Source: Flavipsychrobacter sp.
Lineage (GTDB): Bacteria; Bacteroidota; Bacteroidia; Chitinophagales; Chitinophagaceae
Reading direction: 5' to 3'
Assembly (NCBI GenBank): GCA_016787265.1
Contig: JAEUVF010000013.1
Coordinates: 1-64,000, forward strand
DNA: 64,000 nucleotides
Shown here: in pieces, positions 25,379 to 32,848 of the stretch
How positions within the stretch are numbered: position 1 is the stretch's first letter
Layout of the letters: each line of letters starts with the position of its first letter
Notes under the pieces: generated by a model
The model's input: the letters and a program-made list of their open reading frames with translations, nothing else
The model's database searches: none
What the model was told of the DNA's origin: nothing
Made by a program: the position numbers and the translations under genes

Positions 25379-26464
25379 TTAGCTAAAAATGCATTCCTCT
25401 AAAAATGCCGGATGATATCCATTTTGCTGTGCCCATTGAACCGCTGTCTCGATCTTTTCGAAGTAGTCGGGTTGATAGGCTTTGTAATCAGGATAAAAGT
25501 ATTGTTCATGAATCAGAAAGTCGGCGTAAGGCGGAAGTCCTGATGTTTTTCTGTACGATTCAAGGAATGGAATAATTTCCTCCTTTGTTTTAACGTCCAA
25601 CACTACACTGCTTCTAATGAAAATAATGTCTTCCTGCTCGTCTTTCCAAATGAAGCGCTTTTTCATGTGGCGCCTCTTATCTACATCCAGATAGTATGAA
25701 ACAGGAGGAAGATTGTCATCTACATTAAAGTAACCTAATTGTCCTTTATACCCTGCTGCCCGGAGTGCCCGGGATCCTTCCAGATTTACCTCTCCCCAGT
25801 GTACAGTAGTAACTGGTCCCATTAAAGCTTCGGTGGATATTCTTTTGATTTCAGCTTGTACAAGGTCACAATCTTTTTTAACTGTTTCAAATGAAGCATG
25901 TTTGTATGGAGCGTCCGGGAATTCCTGGTAGGCATGGAAACTGAGACGAATCCAGTGACGTTGTGCTGCCCATTCAGTAGCGAATTTCTCCGGGAATTCA
26001 GAAAGATTGAAGTCACCCTGCTCTGATTGGTAAAACATATTCAGGTGAACACGGATTTCATATTGGTCGTGCAATCGTTTCAGGTTCTTCAGAAACGGGT
26101 TGTCAAATATGCTGTTGTATGTGTTGACATGTTCGGCAATATCCTGCATGAAACGAATATTGTCATCAATAGAAAGCCGGTATCCACCGGCGAATTTGCT
26201 TGCCCAATAAACCGGGTATTGTAGTGTTTCTCCGGTTTGTTGTTCCTGTATCTCTATGATATTCCGATATTTTGTTAAGTTCAGGGGAGCCTTAAAGGTT
26301 CCATTCTGTTCTGTTGCCTGAATACCATTTACGGTAAGCTGACTTCCACTGGGTGCTTTGATAATTGCTATAACGGTGATCCCATTTGAGTGAACCATGC
26401 CATCTCTTGCATGAACGATGTCTCCCTCAATGGGGAAAACCGGCTGTACCTTTTCTGCCATCAT
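25379..26464 (-). CDS. Uncharacterised protein with NodB/polysaccharide-deacetylase-like features
   Basis: 361 residues, no signal peptide. An N-terminal beta domain (about 1-85, VNGIQATEQNGTFKAPLNL) precedes a region with NodB-like spacing: FAGGYRLSIDDN (paired Asp), EIRVHLNMFYQ, IRLSFHAYQEF, TTVHWGEVN, and a conserved late motif LIHEQYFYPDY. I recall this as a recurring but unnamed family. A metal-dependent hydrolase or deacetylase is suggested by the Asp and His positions, not proven. First gene of the nine-gene operon, with the shared regulatory motif 82 nt or more upstream of its start. Confidence 0.6.
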   Translation of the reverse strand: MMAEKVQPVFPIEGDIVHARDGMVHSNGITVIAIIKAPSGSQLTVNGIQATEQNGTFKAPLNLTKYRNIIEIQEQQTGETLQYPVYWASKFAGGYRLSIDDNIRFMQDIAEHVNTYNSIFDNPFLKNLKRLHDQYEIRVHLNMFYQSEQGDFNLSEFPEKFATEWAAQRHWIRLSFHAYQEFPDAPYKHASFETVKKDCDLVQAEIKRISTEALMGPVTTVHWGEVNLEGSRALRAAGYKGQLGYFNVDDNLPPVSYYLDVDKRRHMKKRFIWKDEQEDIIFIRSSVVLDVKTKEEIIPFLESYRKTSGLPPYADFLIHEQYFYPDYKAYQPDYFEKIETAVQWAQQNGYHPAFLEECIFS

Positions 26465-26494
26465 TTGATTGTTTTTTTCCTGGTCTTGGCCAGA

Positions 26495-26560
26495 TAAAAG
26501 TATTGAATGAATATTTCTAAATTCTACAAAAATCTCCTGATTGTATATACTTTTTTAACA
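26495..26560 (-). promoter_or_regulatory. Promoter of the nine-gene catabolic operon with shared motif
   Basis: On the minus strand TGTTAAAAAAGTATA runs from 26560 to 26546. Exactly 43 nt later comes TACTTTTA (26502-26495), seven of eight matches to the -7 box TAnnTTTG. No TTTG lies at the -33 position. The predicted start is near 26488, leaving a leader of about 25 nt before ATG 26464. The motif and spacing equal those at susC and at the divergent operon. Confidence 0.7.
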
Positions 26561-26686
26561 CAGTTATTCCTTTCTCCATTTATGCCGTCCGGATGGGTGC
26601 AGGTTGAAGTATATGGCTCTTTTTATATGTATGCTATTTATATATATGAAAGCGCTTATAAATACCTTTGGATATATTGAAGGTCT

Positions 26687-26752
26687 TGTTAAAAAAGTAT
26701 ATAAATTAAGTGAATTAATGAACAGAATGGCCTGGTAACCTTATTAGATTTG
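26687..26752 (+). promoter_or_regulatory. Promoter of the DUF1080/Gfo-Idh operon with shared motif
   Basis: TGTTAAAAAAGTATA lies at 26687-26701. TAGATTTG, a full match to TAnnTTTG, follows after 43 nt at 26745-26752. No -33 TTTG is seen. Further upstream a palindromic AAGCGCTT (26650-26657) sits inside TGAAAGCGCTTATA, which resembles a LacI-type operator. The octamer GCGCTTAT also occurs upstream of the susC motif (10450-10457). The rest of the 315-nt gap 26465-26779 shows no gene. Confidence 0.7.
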
Positions 26753-26779
26753 AACAGAACAAAAACATAAAACTATTCT

Positions 26780-27529
26780 GTGTTGAACGATAAATTGAAA
26801 TTTTCCAAAAAGCGCTTTTGTGCTGTAATAACACTAGCCTGTAGCCTGACAGTTGCCTGCACTGAAAACCGGACATCAGAAAATACGAAGAATGATTCAG
26901 TATTAATTTTTGATGGCAACTCGCTTAAGGGATGGAAGCAGATAGTTGGTACTGCAACTTATTCTGTTGAGGACAGTGCGATTGTGGGAACTACTGTAGT
27001 AGATAAAGCAAACTCTTTTCTTGTTACAGAGAAAGAGTATGATGATTTTATACTTGAACTGGAGGCGAAAATTGATGATGTGTCGAGTAATTCAGGAATT
27101 CAGCTCAGAAGCCATTTTAATAGTCCGGAGAAACCTGGTCTTGTGTATGGACGCCAGGTTGAAATTGATCCTTCAGCGAGGTCATGGACGGGTGGTATCT
27201 ATGATGAAGAAAGAAGAGGGTGGCTCTATCCGCTGGATAAAAATCCGCCTGCAAAAAATGCATTTAAAGTGGGACAGTACAATCATTTCAGAATTGAATG
27301 TATTGGCAGAGAAACACGAACCTGGATCAATGGTCATCCGGTTGCCTATGTGATTGACAGTATCGACCGGTCCGGATTCATTGGTCTCCAGGTGCATGCA
27401 GTAGATAAGCCGGAGGAGGCAGGGCATAAAGTATTTTTCAGGAATATCAGTATCCGTACTGAAAATCTTCAACCAGCACCTTTTCCTGCAGATATTCCTG
27501 TAGCAGATCTGACCCAAAGCAAACCATAA
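26780..27529 (+). CDS. DUF1080 (3-keto-disaccharide hydrolase domain) lipoprotein
   Basis: 249 residues starting at GTG 26780 (TTG 26783 is possible; there is no suitable ATG). Signal with lipobox LTVAC. One DUF1080 domain follows: LIFDGNSLKGWKQI, then SNSGIQLRSHF and the late FIGLQVHAV. Pfam describes the family as a 3-keto-disaccharide hydrolase domain: it cleaves glycosides already oxidised at C3. Gfo/Idh/MocA oxidoreductases that make such keto sugars are commonly next to it, as here. First gene of a seven-gene operon, 20 nt from the expected transcription start. Confidence 0.85.
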   Translation: MLNDKLKFSKKRFCAVITLACSLTVACTENRTSENTKNDSVLIFDGNSLKGWKQIVGTATYSVEDSAIVGTTVVDKANSFLVTEKEYDDFILELEAKIDDVSSNSGIQLRSHFNSPEKPGLVYGRQVEIDPSARSWTGGIYDEERRGWLYPLDKNPPAKNAFKVGQYNHFRIECIGRETRTWINGHPVAYVIDSIDRSGFIGLQVHAVDKPEEAGHKVFFRNISIRTENLQPAPFPADIPVADLTQSKP

Positions 27530-27539
27530 ACGAAATGCT

Positions 27540-28898
27540 ATGCCAGTAACCAGAAGAAAATTTGTACAGCAATCTGCCCTTACCATGGCTGCAACCTTAC
27601 TGGGCGGCCTAACCATGAATGCTGCCAGTTATCGGAGAATCAGGGGAGCCAATGACCGTGTTAGAGTAAGTGTGATTGGGTTTTCAGATCGTTTTCGCCA
27701 TGCCCTTTTTCCCAGCTTCATGCAACATTATAAAGAATTGAACTTTGACATAGTTGCAGTTTCTGATTTATGGAGACTCAGGCGTGAAGAAGGCGCTGCT
27801 TTTCTGCAGCAGCAATTGGGACATTCCGTTCGTGCCTGCCGAAATAATGATGAATTGTATGAAGGTGGTAAAGTGGATGCCGTTTTTATTAGTACGCCGG
27901 ATTTCCAACATGCATTGCAGACCAGGGAAGCGGTCCTCGCCAATTGTGATGTCTATTGTGAAAAGCCTTTTGCAGAAACGATGGAAGATGCCAGGAATGC
28001 ACTGAAAGCTGTAAAAGCATCCGGCAGGATTGTTCAGATTGGCTCTCAGCGACGGAGCGGAAAAAACTATATGGCCGCGGATGAATTTATTAAATCAGGC
28101 AAATTTGGGGCAATCAATATGGTTGAGCTGTATTGGAATGTGAACCAACCCGGGCGATGGCGGCGTCCGGCTCTGGTGTCTAAATGTCGCCAGGAAGACC
28201 TGGATTGGAACCGGTTTCTGATGAACCGTCCGGCAGATTCCTTTGACCCGCGCAAATACCTCGAGTACCGGCTTTTCTGGCCCTATTCTTCGGGTCAGCC
28301 AGGACAGTGGATGTCTCACCAGATCGATACCGTTCATTGGTACAGCGGTTACAATCATCCCCGCAGTGTTGTAGCAAATGGTGGTAATTATGTGTGGAAA
28401 GATGGCCGCACCAACTGGGATACAACTACGGCAGTATTTGATTATGGTCCTTCCGATGATCCGAAAACAGGCTTCCAGGTGGTTTTTTCTTCCCGTATGG
28501 GAAATGGTGATGAAATCACCACCGAAATTTATTACTCCACTGGTGGTGAACTTAACCTGAATACAAACAGGATTTCTCCTGCAGGCGGACTAACGGAAGC
28601 CTTCGCAAAAGAAATGAATATGAGCGCTCACCTGCTTCCCAATATGGAGCTGGTAGACCGAACTGCTAAAATAGATGTGCGTGCAAATGCCGGTGGTGAT
28701 GAATATACTTCCGCTCATGTAAGGAATTGGATGGAATGTATTCGCAGCAGAAAAACTCCGAATGCTCCGGTTGAAGTGGGGTATTACCATTCTATTGCAA
28801 ACATCATGACTACTGCTGCTTCCCGTACGGGTTTCAAAGCCAGTTTTGATGAAGTTAGCCAGGAGGTTTTGGTAGGGGGAAAGCCATTCAAATATTAA
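27540..28898 (+). CDS. Gfo/Idh/MocA family oxidoreductase, Tat-exported
   Basis: 452 residues with a twin-arginine signal (TRRKFVQQSALTMAATLLGG). The NAD-binding Rossmann domain (about 40-170) holds VRVSVIGFSDR and the catalytic EKP of VYCEKPFAETM. The C-terminal alpha/beta substrate domain includes WMSHQIDTVHWYSGYNHP. The Tat signal implies folding with bound NAD(P) before export, so it acts in the periplasm without free cofactor. It likely oxidises or reduces a sugar hydroxyl (for instance C3) and partners with the DUF1080 protein 10 nt upstream. Confidence 0.9.
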   Translation: MPVTRRKFVQQSALTMAATLLGGLTMNAASYRRIRGANDRVRVSVIGFSDRFRHALFPSFMQHYKELNFDIVAVSDLWRLRREEGAAFLQQQLGHSVRACRNNDELYEGGKVDAVFISTPDFQHALQTREAVLANCDVYCEKPFAETMEDARNALKAVKASGRIVQIGSQRRSGKNYMAADEFIKSGKFGAINMVELYWNVNQPGRWRRPALVSKCRQEDLDWNRFLMNRPADSFDPRKYLEYRLFWPYSSGQPGQWMSHQIDTVHWYSGYNHPRSVVANGGNYVWKDGRTNWDTTTAVFDYGPSDDPKTGFQVVFSSRMGNGDEITTEIYYSTGGELNLNTNRISPAGGLTEAFAKEMNMSAHLLPNMELVDRTAKIDVRANAGGDEYTSAHVRNWMECIRSRKTPNAPVEVGYYHSIANIMTTAASRTGFKASFDEVSQEVLVGGKPFKY

Positions 28899-28928
28899 CG
28901 ATTCGACAACTGTATAAATAATTTCCAA

Positions 28929-30347
28929 ATGAGCAACAGCAGGAGAAACTTTTTAAGACAATCAGGATTAACCGGACTTGGACTGGCTTCGGGATGGATG
29001 AGCAATTTTGCCAGCACCCCTGAAGACCTTGACCGGATTAAAGAACAAGCGGCCTTCAGTCCGTCACAGTCATTCAATATGTGCGGTTATGCTGCACCGA
29101 AGCTGGACGTAGTTCGGGTAGGAATTGTCGGTATTGGCTTCCGTGGTATCGACGCCGTTGCCAGAATGAACAAGATCGAAGGGGTGGAAATCAAAGCTCT
29201 TTGCGACCTGCGCCCCGAAAGGGTGAAACTGGCCAGCGATATGATCAGCGCTTCCGGCCACCAGCCAACGTTATACCACACCGATCCCGAGGCCTGGAAA
29301 AAAATGTGCTCTCGTGAAGACCTCGACCTGATCTATATTCTCACCCCATGGGCCCTGCATACACCCATGGCGGTTTTCTCCATGAACCATAACAAACACG
29401 TTTGTGTAGAAGTTCCGGCGGGCAAGAGCCTGGAAGAACTCTGGCTGCTGGTGCAAACTTCCGAGAAGACCCGTAAGCACTGCATGATGGTGGAGAACTG
29501 CTGCTACGATTTCTTCGAGATGACCACGCTGAACATGGTACGCCAGGGTTTCTTTGGCGAAGTAATGCATTGTGAAGGCGCCTATATTCATGACCTGTCG
29601 GAACTGGTATTTTCAAAGGAACATTTTTACCAGATGTGGGAACTGAAAGAGATGGCCGCCAGGAAGGGAAACCTTTACCCAACACATGGCCTGGGACCCA
29701 TCTGCCAGGTCATGGATATTAATCGCGGAGATAAAATGGACTACCTGGTATCATTATCAAACAACGATTTCGTGCTGGGCAAAAAGGCCAATGAACTGGC
29801 CGCCGTGGATGCTTTTTACAAACCCTACGCGGGTAAGTCCTACAACGGATGCATGAATACCACCAATATCCGCACCAGCAAAGGCAAATCCATCATGGTG
29901 CAATTCGATGTGTCGTCTCCCCGGCCTTATTCCCGTATACAACTCGTCAGCGGAACAAAAGCTGTTGCCCTGAAATACCCTGAGCCTGGCCGTTATTCCA
30001 CCGGCCACGAATGGATGTCTGAAGAAGAAGTGAAACTACTGGAAGATAAATACACCCCCGCTATTGTGAAAAAGATCGGTGAGGCAGCCAAACAGGTTGG
30101 TGGACACGGTGGTATGGATTTCCTGATGGACTGGAGAACGATCGACTGCCTGCGCAACGGCCTTCCACTTGACCAGGATGTGTACGACGCCGCGTTGTGG
30201 TCCTCCATATCTCCTTTATCCGTTTGGTCAGTAGCCAACCGGTCCAACTCGATCACCGTACCCGACTTTACACGCGGTAAATGGAAGACGAATAAGCCAA
30301 TCGACATTTCCATGGAAAAAGGTGGAACTACCGGCGTAAAAGTTTAG
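28929..30347 (+). CDS. Glycoside hydrolase family 109 protein
   Basis: 472 residues with Tat signal (SRRNFLRQSGLTGLGLASG). It is Gfo/Idh/MocA-like but carries the GH109 marks: EVP in place of EKP (HVCVEVPAGKSLEE), VENCCYDFFEMTTLN, YIHDLSELVF, YPTHGLGPICQVMDINRGD, GGHGGMDFLMDWR and LPLDQDVYDAALW. GH109 enzymes hydrolyse alpha-N-acetylgalactosaminides by an NAD-dependent oxidation, elimination and addition cycle. N-acetylgalactosamine specificity is likely but not proven. The DNA is visibly richer in G+C than in the two genes before it. It starts 30 nt after the previous gene. Confidence 0.9.
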   Translation: MSNSRRNFLRQSGLTGLGLASGWMSNFASTPEDLDRIKEQAAFSPSQSFNMCGYAAPKLDVVRVGIVGIGFRGIDAVARMNKIEGVEIKALCDLRPERVKLASDMISASGHQPTLYHTDPEAWKKMCSREDLDLIYILTPWALHTPMAVFSMNHNKHVCVEVPAGKSLEELWLLVQTSEKTRKHCMMVENCCYDFFEMTTLNMVRQGFFGEVMHCEGAYIHDLSELVFSKEHFYQMWELKEMAARKGNLYPTHGLGPICQVMDINRGDKMDYLVSLSNNDFVLGKKANELAAVDAFYKPYAGKSYNGCMNTTNIRTSKGKSIMVQFDVSSPRPYSRIQLVSGTKAVALKYPEPGRYSTGHEWMSEEEVKLLEDKYTPAIVKKIGEAAKQVGGHGGMDFLMDWRTIDCLRNGLPLDQDVYDAALWSSISPLSVWSVANRSNSITVPDFTRGKWKTNKPIDISMEKGGTTGVKV

Positions 30348-30348
30348 T

Positions 30349-31431
30349 ATGAGCCATTCATTTAACAGGAGAAAATTCATAAGCAGGCTGTCTCTGGCCA
30401 CAGCGGGTCTCAGCATTCCTGCTTTTGGTGCGGCATCTGCCATTGCCCCGTCACCTGCTGATACGCCGTTTCAGCATACCTCACGGTTACCCATACCTGC
30501 TGGTGGAAGGATCGGAATCATTGGACTGGATACTTCCCATAGCACAGAATTTGTAAATGCCTTGAACGGTTTGTATCCAAGCACTAATCTGGAAGGCTAC
30601 AGGGTTGTTGCAGCCTATCCTTTTGGCAGCAAAGAGATCAAAAGCAGTGCAGACAGGATTCCCCTCTACACCGATTATGTACGGCGCTTTGATGTGGAAA
30701 TTGTTGATTCCATTCAAGCCCTGCTGGAACGGGTGGATGTGGTGATGCTGGAAACCAATGACGGTCGCCCCCATCTTGAACAGGCTCTCCAGGTAATGAA
30801 AGCCGGCAAGCGCCTTTTTATTGATAAACCGGTTGCCAGCTCGCTGGAAGAGGTAGTGGCTGTATATGATACCGCACGGACATTTAAAGTGCCGGTTTTT
30901 TCTTCCTCTTCACTTCGCTACAATGCAGGTGTTCAGGAAACTGCCAGCGGAAAAAAGGTCGGTAAAATTCTTGGTGCAGATACTTTCAGTCCAGCCCCGC
31001 TGGAACCCACTCACCCCGATTTTTTCTGGTATGGCATCCATGGTGTGGAGATGCTCTATGCCCTGATGGGCACCGGTTGTCTGGAGGTTTCGAGAATCTA
31101 TTCTCCCAAAACCGACCTGGTGACAGGCACCTGGAAGGATGGCCGCATCGGAAGTTTCAGGGGCACCCGCTCGGGAAAAAATGAATACGGCGCAACGGTT
31201 TTTGGTGAATCAGGCATTGAGCGAATCGGCCCCTATTCCGGTTACGATGCTCTGCTGAAAGAGATCATCAGCTTTTTCAAAACCGGCATTTCCCCTGTGC
31301 CCGAGGAAGAGACCCTGGAAATTTATGCCTTTATGGAAGCGGCCCATGAAAGCAGACGGAAGGGCGGACTTCCCGTTCGTCCTGATGCCATGCTGGATAA
31401 GGCCAGAAAGGCAATGGTTCGTAAATGGTAA
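30349..31431 (+). CDS. Gfo/Idh/MocA family oxidoreductase, Tat-exported
   Basis: 360 residues, beginning 1 nt after the GH109 stop. Tat signal FNRRKFISRLSLATAGLSIP, Rossmann start RIGIIGLDTSHSTEF, and the catalytic DKP of LFIDKPVASSLEE. The glycine-rich loop reads GLDTSH rather than GxGxxG, so cofactor binding may be altered. The substrate is unknown. Strong coupling to GH109 and to the following aminotransferase suggests that it makes or uses a keto sugar in the periplasm. Confidence 0.85.
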   Translation: MSHSFNRRKFISRLSLATAGLSIPAFGAASAIAPSPADTPFQHTSRLPIPAGGRIGIIGLDTSHSTEFVNALNGLYPSTNLEGYRVVAAYPFGSKEIKSSADRIPLYTDYVRRFDVEIVDSIQALLERVDVVMLETNDGRPHLEQALQVMKAGKRLFIDKPVASSLEEVVAVYDTARTFKVPVFSSSSLRYNAGVQETASGKKVGKILGADTFSPAPLEPTHPDFFWYGIHGVEMLYALMGTGCLEVSRIYSPKTDLVTGTWKDGRIGSFRGTRSGKNEYGATVFGESGIERIGPYSGYDALLKEIISFFKTGISPVPEEETLEIYAFMEAAHESRRKGGLPVRPDAMLDKARKAMVRKW

Positions 31432-31456
31432 ATTCTTTCCAACTAACACTATTCAA

Positions 31457-32833
31457 ATGAAAAACAGGCTAATTCAAAATCGCCGGAGATTTCTGAAAAA
31501 CAGTTCCCTGGCAACCGCCGGTGTTTTGCTGGCTCCTCTTGGTTCCTACTCCCTGGGTCCCCGTGCTGGCTATTCCGGGCAATCGGCCCTATTAGGTGGT
31601 TCTCCCATCCGCACCAGCCCATGGCCGGAATGGCCGGTTTGGAACAATGCCACAGACGATGAACTGGTGATGAAGACCCTGCGAAGCGGGGTTTGGTCGC
31701 GGGCCGGCCTGGTAAATGAATTTGAAGCTACCTGGGCCAGGGAAACCGGCACCAGTCGCTGCCTCTCCGTAGTAAATGGCACCAACGCGCTGATTACCGC
31801 ACTTCTGCAGATGGATATCGGTGCAGGGGATGAAGTAATCGTGCCCGTGTACACCTTCATAGCCACCGTACAGGCGGTATTGGCCACCGGCGCTATGCCG
31901 GTTTTTGTGGATACCGATCTCCAGACTTTCCAGATAGATACTTCCAAAATTGAAGCGAAGATCAGCTCCCGGACCAGGGCCATCATTCCCGTACATATCC
32001 TGGGCCTGCCTGCCGATATGATCACTATCAATCGGATCGCGCGAAAACATAACCTGTTGGTTATCGAAGATGCGTGCCAGGCTCATTTTGCCGAGATCAA
32101 CCATAAACGCGTGGGCAGTTTTGGTGATGCAGGCTGTTTCAGTTTCCAAAATTCCAAAAATCTCGCCATTGGAGAGGGCGGCGCTATTACCAGCAACAAC
32201 CAGTCATTCATGGACAAGTGCTATTCCTACCACAATTATGGCAACCCCTATGGTGCATCCGTGGGCAATGTAAGCGCCGGTACGGCTATCATAGGTAATA
32301 AACTACGGTGGACGGAATATCAGGCAGCCGTCGGACTGGTTCAACTGAAAAGGCTGGAAGAACAAACGGCCAGGCGCAATTCAAACGCAGCTTACCTGAG
32401 GTCAAAAATTATCCAGATTCCCGGTATTGTCCCCTATAAATTGTATGACCATGTTACCAGGGCTGCTTTCCACATTTTCGCTTTCCGTTATCAAAAGGAA
32501 ACATTCAAAGGGCTGTCCCGCACTGCATTTATTAAAGCCATGCAGGCGGAAGGCATTCCCTGCTCGGAAGGTTATTCAACCCTGAACAAAATGCCTTACC
32601 TGGCCAATGCTTTCCAGTCAAAGAACTACAGGAAAATGTACTCCGCCCGCGAGCTGGATATCAACAAATACAACGAGCGCAACCAGTGCCCACTCAATGA
32701 TCGCCTCTGCAACGAGGAAGCAGTCTGGATTTTTCATTCTGTTTTACTGGCGGAACAAAAAGATATGGATGACATCAGCAATGCTATTGAAAAAATTTAC
32801 CAAAACGCAGAGGACCTGAAGAAATTACAGTAA
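31457..32833 (+). CDS. DegT/DnrJ/EryC1/StrS aminotransferase, Tat-exported
   Basis: 458 residues from ATG 31457; the frame runs upstream to 31325 but that part overlaps the previous gene. A Tat signal (QNRRRFLKNSSLATAGVLLAP) comes first. The PLP fold has NGTNALITAL, the cofactor Asp205 in VIEDACQAH and the Schiff-base Lys234 in FSFQNSKNLAIGEGG, so the active site looks intact. Family members transaminate keto sugars or inosose. Export of this enzyme with PLP bound is unusual and implies a periplasmic amine/ketone exchange next to keto-sugar oxidoreductases. Confidence 0.88.
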   Translation: MKNRLIQNRRRFLKNSSLATAGVLLAPLGSYSLGPRAGYSGQSALLGGSPIRTSPWPEWPVWNNATDDELVMKTLRSGVWSRAGLVNEFEATWARETGTSRCLSVVNGTNALITALLQMDIGAGDEVIVPVYTFIATVQAVLATGAMPVFVDTDLQTFQIDTSKIEAKISSRTRAIIPVHILGLPADMITINRIARKHNLLVIEDACQAHFAEINHKRVGSFGDAGCFSFQNSKNLAIGEGGAITSNNQSFMDKCYSYHNYGNPYGASVGNVSAGTAIIGNKLRWTEYQAAVGLVQLKRLEEQTARRNSNAAYLRSKIIQIPGIVPYKLYDHVTRAAFHIFAFRYQKETFKGLSRTAFIKAMQAEGIPCSEGYSTLNKMPYLANAFQSKNYRKMYSARELDINKYNERNQCPLNDRLCNEEAVWIFHSVLLAEQKDMDDISNAIEKIYQNAEDLKKLQ

Positions 32834-32848
32834 TCATAAGTAGCCAGT

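Noticed and set aside
31592..32149. Long antisense open frames on the minus strand across the aminotransferase and neighbouring genes
   Set aside because: They mirror codon structure in G+C-rich coding DNA and show no protein-family features.
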